A DNA stretch of 64,000 nucleotides from Gimesia algae (GTDB taxonomy: Bacteria > Planctomycetota > Planctomycetia > Planctomycetales > Planctomycetaceae), in the NCBI RefSeq assembly GCF_007746795.1, contig NZ_CP036343.1, positions 4,563,357 to 4,627,356 on the forward strand, in the 5' to 3' direction. Of this stretch, positions 1 through 7,707 are shown one piece after another. A program made the position numbers and the translations under genes. Numbering within the stretch: position 1 is the stretch's first letter; every line of letters starts with the position of its first letter. The notes beneath the pieces are model-generated. The model saw only the letters and a list, made by a program, of their open reading frames with translations, was not told where the DNA came from and made no database searches.

Positions 1-2
1 TC

Positions 3-1586
3 ATGCAGATACAACCGGTTCTCATCAACGGACAATGGATTACTTCCACAGGCACCACCAGCTTCCAGGCAGTCAATCCGGCCACAGCGGAAAAGCTCGA
101 GCCTGAATTCCCTGTCAGCGCCTGGGACGAAATCGAATCGGCAGTCGAAGCGGCTGCCGACGCTGCGAAAGCTATGCGGGGCTGGCCGGGTGAACGCTTT
201 GCCGCCTTCCTGGAAGCGTACGCCGACGAAATCGAAAAACGAGCCGACGACCTGGTCGCGACCGCGCATGCAGAGACCGGCTATCCCGAATCCCCCCGCT
301 TAAGAGACGGCGAACTTCCCCGCACGACCAATCAACTCCGTCAGGCAGCCACGCATGCCCGCGAAGGTTCCTGGGCACAACCGACGATCGATACGGCCGC
401 TGGCATCGGTTCGATGTTTGGTCCCATTGGCCCGGTGGCGGTCTTCGGCCCGAACAATTTTCCCTTCGCCTTCAACAGCATCGCCGGCGGTGACTTCGCC
501 GCTGCCGTCGCCGCGGGCAATCCGGTGATCGCGAAAGGTCACTCATCGCATCCCAAAACCACACAGATCTTCGCGGAAGCCGCCGACGCTGCTGCCAAAG
601 CGACCGACATGCCCGCCGGTTTCGTCCAGCTCATTTATCGCACGAGTCACGCCGATGGCTGTCGACTGGTCTCGCATCCCCTGATGGGTGCCATCGGCTA
701 TACCGGCGGACGCAGTGCGGGCCTCACAATCAAAGAAGCGGCAGACAAAGCCGGCAAACCGGTCTACCTGGAACTCTCCAGCATCAACCCGGTCTTCATT
801 CTGCCCGGCGCATTAACCGAACGGGGCGCCGACCTCGCCGAAGAATTCAAAGGCAGCTGCCTGATGGGTACCGGCCAGTTCTGCACCAATCCCGGTCTGG
901 TCGTCCTCAAAGCCGGTCAAACCGCCGACGCCTTCATTGATGCGGTCAAACAGAAATTCGAAGCGGCCCCCGCGGGCATACTGCTGGGCGAAGGAGTACA
1001 GCGCGGCTTCCAATCCGGCATCACCGCCATCCAGTCTGCTGGCGCCACACTGGTGACCGGTGGCCTGCAGACCGATGGCCCCGGCTACTCCTGTGCGAAT
1101 ACCCTGCTCAAAGTCAGTGGCAGCCAGTTCCTGGAAAATCCGGAAGCCCTGCAGGCAGAAGCCTTCGGAAACAGCTCGTTGATCGTTGTTGCCGATTCGG
1201 ACGAACAGCTGGTAAAGATCGCCGAATGCCTGGAAGGCAACCTCACCGGCTGCATTTACAGTCATACCGGCGACGAAGATGAAGGTCTCTACGAGCAGCT
1301 GGCCCCCGCGTTGCGTCAGAAAGTAGGACGCCTGCTGAACGACAAGATGCCCACCGGCGTGGCCGTCAGCCCGGCAATGAACCATGGCGGCCCCTTCCCG
1401 TCCACGGGGCACCCGGTCTTCACCTCGGTCGGCATTCCGGCGGCCATCCACCGCTTTTCGATGTTGCAGTGCTTTGACAATGTCCGCCCGCAGCGTCTTC
1501 CCGAGGCGTTACAACCGAAAAACCCGAATGGCAGTCTGTGGCGGTATATTGATGGAATGTACACACAGGCCGACTACGAGGCATAA
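3..1586 (+). CDS. Ketoglutarate semialdehyde dehydrogenase (aldehyde dehydrogenase family)
   Basis: A 527-residue NAD(P)-dependent aldehyde dehydrogenase of the 2,5-dioxovalerate (alpha-ketoglutarate semialdehyde) type, which oxidises the semialdehyde to 2-oxoglutarate in oxidative sugar-acid catabolism. The cofactor region GPIGPVAVFGPNNFPFAF lies near residues 139-156. The general-base Glu257 sits in LELSSINP and the nucleophile Cys294 in GQFCTNPG; the LELSSINP form is typical of this subfamily rather than of betaine aldehyde dehydrogenases. The length matches the family. The ATG begins two bases into the window, so its ribosome site is not visible; the N-terminus VLINGQW aligns with normal family starts, so the gene is probably complete. 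Exact substrate is inferred from the family. A tRNA gene follows 273 bp downstream. Confidence 0.88.
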   Translation: MQIQPVLINGQWITSTGTTSFQAVNPATAEKLEPEFPVSAWDEIESAVEAAADAAKAMRGWPGERFAAFLEAYADEIEKRADDLVATAHAETGYPESPRLRDGELPRTTNQLRQAATHAREGSWAQPTIDTAAGIGSMFGPIGPVAVFGPNNFPFAFNSIAGGDFAAAVAAGNPVIAKGHSSHPKTTQIFAEAADAAAKATDMPAGFVQLIYRTSHADGCRLVSHPLMGAIGYTGGRSAGLTIKEAADKAGKPVYLELSSINPVFILPGALTERGADLAEEFKGSCLMGTGQFCTNPGLVVLKAGQTADAFIDAVKQKFEAAPAGILLGEGVQRGFQSGITAIQSAGATLVTGGLQTDGPGYSCANTLLKVSGSQFLENPEALQAEAFGNSSLIVVADSDEQLVKIAECLEGNLTGCIYSHTGDEDEGLYEQLAPALRQKVGRLLNDKMPTGVAVSPAMNHGGPFPSTGHPVFTSVGIPAAIHRFSMLQCFDNVRPQRLPEALQPKNPNGSLWRYIDGMYTQADYEA

Positions 1587-1739
1587 TCGCAGGCCAGTTC
1601 GCAACAGTAAAGGCAGCAGGAAATGCGGTTCGGAAACGTTCAGAGAGCCGATTCGGCGAACCAGCTGCGGTGAAGTGCCCTCTATAGAACTAAGCACTGA
1701 GAAAATATGAATTTACAATGATTTTTTTTGCCCGTAACA

Positions 1740-1769
1740 TTGTGAAGTGATTGTGGTTGTTGCTATTAT
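1740..1769 (+). promoter_or_regulatory. Possible promoter of the tRNA-Lys gene
   Basis: TTGTGA at 1740-1745 and TATTAT at 1764-1769 are separated by 18 bases and lie about 90 bases upstream of the tRNA. The match to a sigma-70 promoter is only fair, four of six and five of six bases. Confidence 0.3.
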
Positions 1770-1859
1770 CCTGACTCAGTCAACAAACGGCCTGTCGAGC
1801 AGCGGACACCAACCACGCCGCAAAAGTGCTCCGGCCGATCAAATACAGTAAGAACAAAT

Positions 1860-2036
<177 letters not shown>

Positions 2037-2046
<10 letters not shown>

Positions 2047-2076
2047 CAGCGGGTTATCCATGTAAACAGCGGGTTA
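2037..2076 (+). repeat. Two tandem 20-bp units
   Basis: Two identical copies of a 20-base unit beginning TCCATGTAAACAGC stand head to tail at 2037-2056 and 2057-2076, at the right edge of the left direct repeat. The copy at 7503 has only the start of one unit, so the doubling is local. Confidence 0.8.
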
Positions 2077-2905
2077 GAAGTCGTAACGCTGACTGTGCTG
2101 ATGATGCTCTATTCCTTTGCCTGGATCACGTTTCAGATCCTAAATGTCATGCCGACGGCTTTCACTGGGGGGGATTCGCGCGGGTTTTAATACACCATGC
2201 TCTCACGGATGGGAGAAGATCACGGGCATATCTCGGCGATTAGGTGTTGAGAACTCGAGTCTGGGAGTAATCAAATCCTTTTTGACAACGAAGTGCTGGT
2301 CACCATCGCCGTCCAAAATAACTCTGCCAGGGTGGGACATCGGTATCGGGGTTAAGTTGCCGTGGGGGATAACGAGCAGCATACGGCCAACCGGTCAAAT
2401 CACCCCGCCCTGATTCACCTTGCACGCTCAACTGCTGACCTTGGAAGCTCTCCACGCAGCCGATTCGTTCGGGACGCAAAGGTTGCAAGTTCAAATCTTG
2501 TCATCCCGACTTTTAAGCTGTTTTATGGTAACGTCTTACGAAAACGATTTCTGGTCCCTTATTCACCAGATCACACTGGTCCGTTAAGTGGTCCCTTATT
2601 CTGTAATTTTCTGTGTTAAAATACAATCCTCTGGGCTGCGCAGAAGCAACGTTCGCCGCTGATAAACGATTCGACAGGGACCGATTCGCGGTCTCCAGCA
2701 GCGGGCAGAAGAAAAAATGGAGAAAAATCACCACTCGTTAGACACGGGGTGGGCGCGATGTTAAGTTGAGGTGCGATTCAGTGCATGGTAAAGCCTTCCC
2801 GCTTCGACAGCACGAGGTCGTTTTGGAATCCACGCAGACTGGTAGACGATCACCCCTCGCAACAAAAGCCTGCCCCTTTTTCTTCCGGGCGAAGTACGGA
2901 TAATA
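2077..2905. other. Non-coding stretch inside the putative island
   Basis: About 830 bases with no convincing gene. The short open frames here show no domain, no good ribosome site and no codon pattern worth calling. The only recognisable piece is the tRNA-like fragment at 2469-2509. It is probably decayed island DNA. Confidence 0.5.
2469..2509 (+). pseudogene. tRNA-like 3' fragment
   Basis: A T-arm-like hairpin GCAAG-TTCAAAT-CTTGT is followed by an acceptor-like TCCCGA (2504-2509), which pairs with TCGGGA at 2469-2474. No D arm or anticodon arm lies between them. It looks like the 3' end of a tRNA joined to a short 5' acceptor strand, such as a leftover attachment site or a collapsed tRNA gene. 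The parent tRNA cannot be named from this alone. Confidence 0.4.
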
Positions 2906-4318
2906 ATGGCTATGAATTTCTTCGATATCGCCGGCATCCTCGTGGCCCTTGCAGCGGCCTTCGCGTTCATCAACCACAAACTGCTCAAGCTGCCGACGAC
3001 GGTGGGACTGATGCTGCTGGCCATGCTGAACGCGGTCGCACTGCTGCTGATTGATTGGATCGTACCGGGGGCAAGCGCGCTCACCTCGGCTGAGACGCTC
3101 ATCGGCTCGATCGACTTCGACCAGACGCTGATGCAGGGCATGCTTGGCTACTTGCTCTTTGCCGGGGCGTTACATGTCAACCTCAACGACCTCAAGCAAC
3201 AAACCGCGGTCATCGCGCTGCTCGCGACCATCGGAGTCCTCGCCACGACGTTCATTGTCGGTGGGCTGACCTACGTCATCACCGGCTGGCTCGACATCAA
3301 GGTCCGCTTCATCTACTGCCTGATCTTCGGCTCGATTGTCGCCCCAACCGACCCGATCGCGGTACTGGGGATCTTCAAGAGCCTCGGCGCCCCCAAGTCG
3401 CTGGAGACCAAGATCGCTGGCGAGTCGCTGTTTAATGATGGCGTGGGCGTGGTCGTGTTTATCGCGCTCCTGGGCATCGCTGGGTTGGGTGGGCATGGCG
3501 AGTCGGCTGCAGACGTAAATCAGCCGGATAAGTCGAACCAGGTCGTTCAGCAGAGCGAACAAGAACATCCACACGAGGTTCAAGCAGACAGTGAGGTCCC
3601 AGAGACGAACGCAAGCGACGTCGCCAAGCTGTTCGCCCTCGAAGCCGGCGGAGGGATTGCGCTGGGCTTTGTGCTGGGGCTGCTCGCATTCTTTCTGTTG
3701 CGATCCATTGATCACTACGCGACGGAAATTTTGCTTTCGCTGGCGGTGGTGACGAGCGGGTATGCACTGGCGATGAAGCTGCATCTGTCAGGGCCGCTGG
3801 CGATGGTGGTCGCAGGGCTGATCCTGGGTAATCATGGCCGAACGCTGGCGATGTCTGACAAAACACGCGCGCACCTGGACACGTTCTGGGAGCTGGTGGA
3901 CGAACTTCTGAATGCGGTGCTGTTTGTGTTGATCGGCCTGGAGGTCCTGGTGTTGTCGTTCCAGGAGAAATATCTGCTGGCCGGGGCGCTGGCAATCCCC
4001 GCGGTGCTGCTGGCGCGGTTCCTCTCCGTGGGCACGGTGCTAACCGCCCTGAAGAAGGCGACCGGCCGAGAATTCACACCCCATGCAATCAAGGTCATGA
4101 CCTGGGGCGGCCTGCGCGGCGGGATCAGTGTTGCACTCGCGCTCTCGCTCAAGGAAGAAATCCACGCCCGGCAATCGCAGTACGACAACGTCGGCGAACT
4201 CGTCCTGACCATGACCTACGTCGTCGTCGCCTTCTCGATCCTCGTCGGCGGGCTGACTATCGGCCCCCTGCTGAGCCGGCTGGGGCTCGCAGGGCAGGGA
4301 AAAACAGACACCCCATAA
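2906..4318 (+). CDS. Na+/H+ antiporter, NhaP/CPA1 type
   Basis: A 470-residue integral membrane cation:proton antiporter that would expel Na+ in exchange for H+. There are about a dozen hydrophobic segments. APTDP (residues 146-150) and the Asn177-Asp178 pair in [10 protein letters not shown] form the ion-binding signature of electroneutral CPA1 exchangers, and a TWGGLRGG-type motif follows near residue 395. A hydrophilic, acidic insert at about 195-238, rich in Gln, Glu and Ser, separates two membrane segments; most homologues have a short loop there. ATG 2906 is used; a second ATG lies two codons later and the ribosome site is weak. The gene is visibly richer in G and C at third positions than neighbouring genes, which fits acquisition with the surrounding island. 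Confidence 0.88.
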   Translation: MAMNFFDIAGILVALAAAFAFINHKLLKLPTTVGLMLLAMLNAVALLLIDWIVPGASALTSAETLIGSIDFDQTLMQGMLGYLLFAGALHVNLNDLKQQTAVIALLATIGVLATTFIVGGLTYVITGWLDIKVRFIYCLIFGSIVAPTDPIAVLGIFKSLGAPKSLETKIAGESLFNDGVGVVVFIALLGIAGLGGHGESAADVNQPDKSNQVVQQSEQEHPHEVQADSEVPETNASDVAKLFALEAGGGIALGFVLGLLAFFLLRSIDHYATEILLSLAVVTSGYALAMKLHLSGPLAMVVAGLILGNHGRTLAMSDKTRAHLDTFWELVDELLNAVLFVLIGLEVLVLSFQEKYLLAGALAIPAVLLARFLSVGTVLTALKKATGREFTPHAIKVMTWGGLRGGISVALALSLKEEIHARQSQYDNVGELVLTMTYVVVAFSILVGGLTIGPLLSRLGLAGQGKTDTP

Positions 4319-4542
4319 CTACTGATAGCCGCATCACCTAATTCAAGAGGCTGAATTAAGCTACTCCAGAAAAGTTCGAAAACGGTGCGTTATCTCTAAA
4401 ACCCGTTGAGGACTTGAAACTTTATAAGTTGCTTTGGCTTTACAACCTCTGTAATCAACCCGCGTACGAGTCTTTACGAAGAAGGTTTTGCACGTGACGC
4501 ACATTTACACATGGAAGTCCGGGTTATCAGCTGCTGTTCCCA

Positions 4543-4638
4543 TTAGACTGTGTCCCGTTTTACTGTAGCGTCTCCAGGACCATTTGGAGCGAGTATAATA
4601 GATTGAGAGACGCTATGGTTAAATGTGACGCGCTCTAG
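4543..4638 (+). repeat. 96-bp palindromic repeat, copy A
   Basis: The first of five copies of an interspersed repeat. The arms 4543-4574 and 4607-4638 are imperfect inverted repeats of 32 bases, identical over the inner nine (TAGCGTCTC/GAGACGCTA) and near the ends (TTAGA/TCTAG), around a 32-base centre. It lies between the converging antiporter and hflC genes, where the hairpin could stop transcription from both sides. Confidence 0.88.
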
Positions 4639-4715
4639 ATCCCGTCTGAATCAGTCGGAATCTCGCGTAATATGGTGGTTGAATGACGATCGAGACGTGA
4701 ACGCCGACTTGCCAT

Positions 4716-5753
4716 CTAATTCTGTTGCTTCTCTGTTTCTTTTTCTTTCGGACTCTGATCCGCGTCTGGAGCCGGAGCTTCCGACTTGAGGTAGCGGAAG
4801 TAATCGGAGTCGCTGCTGAGTATGGCGGTGACGCTTTCGCCGAGGGATTCCGAATAGCTTTCCAGTGTGCGTAGAAAACTGTAGAACTCCGGGTCACTGC
4901 CGAAGGCTTCACTGTAGATGCGGGTTACTTCCGCGTCGGCTTCCCCACGAATGATCTCCGCTTCCTTTTGGGCTTCGCTTTCAATCTCGGCGAGCATGCG
5001 TTCGGTTTCCCCTCCAATTTCCGAGGCGCGGCCCTGGCCTTCACTCCGGAATTGTTCGGCGATCCGTTGTCGTTCGGCAATCATTCGCTCGAAGACCTGC
5101 TGTTGGACCGACTCGACGTAGTCGAGCCGTTTGATCTGGATGTCGACCAATTCGATCCCATACTGAGGCATCTGCTGCTGAGCGGTTTTGAGAATATCTC
5201 GGACCATTTCGCCCCGTCCCGTTTCCACTTTCTGAAGCAGAATCTCTTCTTCCCGTTCACCGGTCATGGTCCGTTGCAGGTCCTCTTCCGTGACCTCCCA
5301 ATCTTTAGAGCGGACAATATTGACTAGCGGACTGGATGCGATTTTGTCGCGAACGACCGAATCGAGGATATCATTGAGCCGGTTCCGGCCTCCCGCTTCG
5401 TCCTGTACGCTTTGCAGGAATTTGAGGGGATCGACAATCTTCCAGCGAGCGGTGGTATCGATTGAAATGAACTGTTCTTCAACAGTGGGAACCTGATTCG
5501 GATCACCATCCCAGGAAAGCAGGCGTTTGTCGAACTTGCGAACTTCCTGAATGAAGGGAATGCGGAAGTGGAGACCGGGTTCGGTGACGGGATCGCCGAC
5601 GGGGGCGCCGAATTGCACGACAATCGCCTGAGTCGCTTCATCGATGGTAAATACTGAAGCGCGCGCGACAACAGTAATGACGATAATCAGAACAAATATC
5701 AACGGAATGAGGTACTGTCGAAATCCGCCGGAGCGCCGAAATGAAATTGACAT
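4716..5753 (-). CDS. hflC: Protease modulator HflC (SPFH domain membrane protein)
   Basis: A 345-residue stomatin/prohibitin-family protein that with HflK forms the periplasm-facing complex controlling the FtsH protease. One N-terminal membrane anchor (about residues 13-32) precedes the SPFH domain, with VQFGAPVGDPVTEPGLHF near 47-64. A long Ala/Glu/Arg-rich coiled coil (RMIAERQRIAEQFRSEGQG) follows, then a charged tail ending in Lys/Glu/Gln residues. The ATG has AGAGG six bases upstream. It follows hflK by 45 bases on the same strand and is surely co-transcribed. The order hflK-hflC is the usual one. Confidence 0.9.
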   Translation of the reverse strand: MSISFRRSGGFRQYLIPLIFVLIIVITVVARASVFTIDEATQAIVVQFGAPVGDPVTEPGLHFRIPFIQEVRKFDKRLLSWDGDPNQVPTVEEQFISIDTTARWKIVDPLKFLQSVQDEAGGRNRLNDILDSVVRDKIASSPLVNIVRSKDWEVTEEDLQRTMTGEREEEILLQKVETGRGEMVRDILKTAQQQMPQYGIELVDIQIKRLDYVESVQQQVFERMIAERQRIAEQFRSEGQGRASEIGGETERMLAEIESEAQKEAEIIRGEADAEVTRIYSEAFGSDPEFYSFLRTLESYSESLGESVTAILSSDSDYFRYLKSEAPAPDADQSPKEKETEKQQN

Positions 5754-5798
5754 GGGAAGCCTCTAATAGGAATGTTAAATCAATAAGAATAAATCGCG

Positions 5799-6806
5799 CT
5801 AGCGATTCTGGACAGGATTGTTCTTGTCCAGATTGAGCAGTGGAACAGGCGATTGTCCTCCCGGTTCAATTACATAAATTTTGCCGAGCGAGGGGAGCAC
5901 CTTATCGAGTGTTTCCAGATACATCCGTCGCCGTGTCACTTCGGGAGCAATCTTGTATTCTTTCAGGATCGCTTTGAAGCGGGATGTCTCCCCCAGAGCC
6001 CCGTTGACGCGTTCCGCTCGATAACCTTCCGCCGTTGCGACGACCTGCTTCGCCTTGCCCCGCGCGGCCGGGATTTGCTGATTCTGTTTTTTCTCGGCTT
6101 CGTTGATCAGTTGCTCCTTCTCCTGTTCGGCCTGGTTGACTTCGTTGAATGCCGGTTTGACCGAATCCGGTGGGTTCACATCCTGCAATTCTACGGTCCC
6201 GATCCTGACTCCCATATCGAAGGAATCGAGCAGTCGCTGGATTTCTTGCTTTGCGTTCAGGGCGATTTCGACACGCTTGATCGTCAAAACGTCACTGCCC
6301 AGGTTATTGCCGACAATTCTCCGCATCACCGCTTCGGAAATATCCCGAATCGTCTTGTCGACCTGTTCAACCCGGTGCAGATACTTGTTCGGGTCGTCCA
6401 CGCGGTATTGCACAACCCACTCCACGTCGACAACCTTCAAATCACCGGTCAGCATCAACGATTCATCGCGATATTCTTCGGATTTACGATAAACGGTGGA
6501 GGCTCCTTCCTGGGCGGCGGTCCGAAAACCGAATTCCTGTTTAAGCACGCGAGCCGTCGGCACGAATTCCTGCTCGTCGATTCCGAAGGGAAGTTTGAAG
6601 TGCAGGCCTGGATCTTTGATCGCGATCACTTTTCCAAACCGCTTGACAACGGATTGACCTTCCGGCTGGACGGTATAGTAGGACGTAAAAATGCCCCAGA
6701 GGATGATCAGCCCCAGGATGACAAACAGGATGAACCACATGACGCGCGATCCGTCGATATCGGCCAACCATTCATCGAACGGACTTCGCTCTCCGGAATG
6801 TCTCAT
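5799..6806 (-). CDS. hflK: FtsH protease activity modulator HflK
   Basis: A 335-residue SPFH-domain membrane protein, partner of the HflC encoded just downstream. One membrane helix (about residues 23-42) is followed by YTVQPEGQSVVKRFGK, typical of the HflK SPFH start, and then a coiled coil rich in Glu, Lys and Gln (EVNQAEQEKEQLINEAEKKQ). It is somewhat shorter than E. coli HflK, lacking the Gly-rich N-terminal extension. No strong ribosome site is seen before ATG 6806. The gene pair lies between the two tRNA-Lys-derived repeats, so it may have arrived with the island or have been trapped there. Confidence 0.9.
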   Translation of the reverse strand: MRHSGERSPFDEWLADIDGSRVMWFILFVILGLIILWGIFTSYYTVQPEGQSVVKRFGKVIAIKDPGLHFKLPFGIDEQEFVPTARVLKQEFGFRTAAQEGASTVYRKSEEYRDESLMLTGDLKVVDVEWVVQYRVDDPNKYLHRVEQVDKTIRDISEAVMRRIVGNNLGSDVLTIKRVEIALNAKQEIQRLLDSFDMGVRIGTVELQDVNPPDSVKPAFNEVNQAEQEKEQLINEAEKKQNQQIPAARGKAKQVVATAEGYRAERVNGALGETSRFKAILKEYKIAPEVTRRRMYLETLDKVLPSLGKIYVIEPGGQSPVPLLNLDKNNPVQNR

Positions 6807-6928
6807 GGCAGAGATACTTTCTTTAAAACAGTCTGATCCGGTCGGAACCGAACGAAATGATCATAACGATAATCAGCGTAGGAAGCTCATTCAGGTAACA
6901 AATACTCACGACACTCCTCTACTCTATC

Positions 6929-7200
6929 TCACAGAAGCGGGATTGCAAACCGCATCAGAACCGCGGTGTAGACCGATATTTCCCATTTGAGTTGAGCCTG
7001 GAGCCGCCTCTGACCCGCAATCCTCTCCATTATAGCAGCGCATGCGTGCCCCGTCACCTTGGCTCCGATCTTTACCAGCTTCTCCCGCAGCGTCGTCAGC
7101 GACCAGTTCTGTATCGGCTTGGGAAACACCAGTCGCCGCAGGAAGTTGCCGTGCTGTTTGTCACGACTTTCCAGGCATGATCGCGCGAGTTCTCGCGTCT
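6929..7200 (-). pseudogene. IS1380-like transposase C-terminal remnant
   Basis: On the minus strand a frame reads GNFLRRLVFPKP and then QNWSLTTLREKLVKIGAKV, the C-terminal signature I associate with IS1380-family transposases (normally followed by a VTFQ-AEVAVPR-type stretch). Here that stretch is missing, and the frame jumps to an unrelated-looking tail after GAKVTGHA. No start, catalytic domain or terminal inverted repeats are visible, and a stop codon closes the frame upstream. It is a scrap of a mobile element near the right end of the putative island. Family assignment is from memory of the motif. Confidence 0.6.
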
Positions 7201-7343
7201 GGTGTCATTTTTGGGGGAGGCAATCCGCGCGAATTGATCACGAATCAGATCTGAAGCGGAGTTTAAAAAAGCACTTACGTTTTATAGGATTAAAGTAAAC
7301 AGTTGAAATATGGCTCCTATTCGATCCATGCCGGAAGCCTGGG

Positions 7344-7503
7344 CTTCTAATCCGTAGGTCCAGTGTTCAATTCCCTGCGCCCTCATTCTTAAGAGCCTTA
7401 AGTTTCAATAGTTTAAGGCTCTTTTATTTTACTGGTTGTGCACCTGAATGAATGAATGATTTTTAATGTGTACCTAATTTGCTCGTTTTCAAAGGCATGT
7501 AAA
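7344..7503 (+). repeat. Right copy of the tRNA-Lys-derived direct repeat
   Basis: It begins at the anticodon loop (CTTCTAA instead of CTTTTAA), contains the tRNA 3' half to 7385 with changes in the T arm (CAGTG-TTCAATT), a diverged terminator hairpin, and the downstream block seen after the real tRNA. No 5' half of the tRNA is present, so this is a pseudo-tRNA. It marks the far end of the 5.5-kb region that starts at the intact tRNA. Confidence 0.85.
7391..7430 (+). terminator. Duplicated tRNA terminator hairpin
   Basis: The stem 7391-7402 pairs with 7412-7423 (11 Watson-Crick pairs plus an inner G-T), followed by a T-rich tail. It is a diverged copy of the hairpin at 1938; the inner stem has changed but the outer eleven pairs are kept. 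Confidence 0.65.
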
Positions 7504-7707
7504 TAATGGTTAAAAAACGTATCGCTGCATGTGCTTCAGCTACTCTCCTTGCAGGAAGGAAATCAGGAGGCCCGTTTCTCCTAAAGGATCAGTCAGGCTG
7601 CCAGCAGAAGCGAAGTGATATACTCACCCAGCAGAGCACAATCCAGTGAGAACTTAAAAAACGCGACGTGGAATATTCCCAGGGAACACTTTCATTTCTA
7701 ATCGCGT
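7504..7707. other. Short gap after the right repeat
   Basis: Nothing recognisable is seen here. The whole interval from the hflK start to the esterase/sialidase stop has no intact gene; it holds only the transposase scrap and the duplicated tRNA end. Confidence 0.4.

Noticed and set aside
813-1451. 212-codon open frame on the minus strand
   Set aside because: Fully antisense to the aldehyde dehydrogenase with its catalytic motifs; the frame has no domain and mirrors the codon bias of the real gene.
2144-2413. 89-codon frame upstream of the antiporter
   Set aside because: Ordinary composition for random DNA, no ribosome site, no recognised family; treated as decayed sequence.
5853-6836. 327-codon open frame on the plus strand
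   Set aside because: Antisense to hflK and Phe/Leu-rich in the way expected of a shadow frame.
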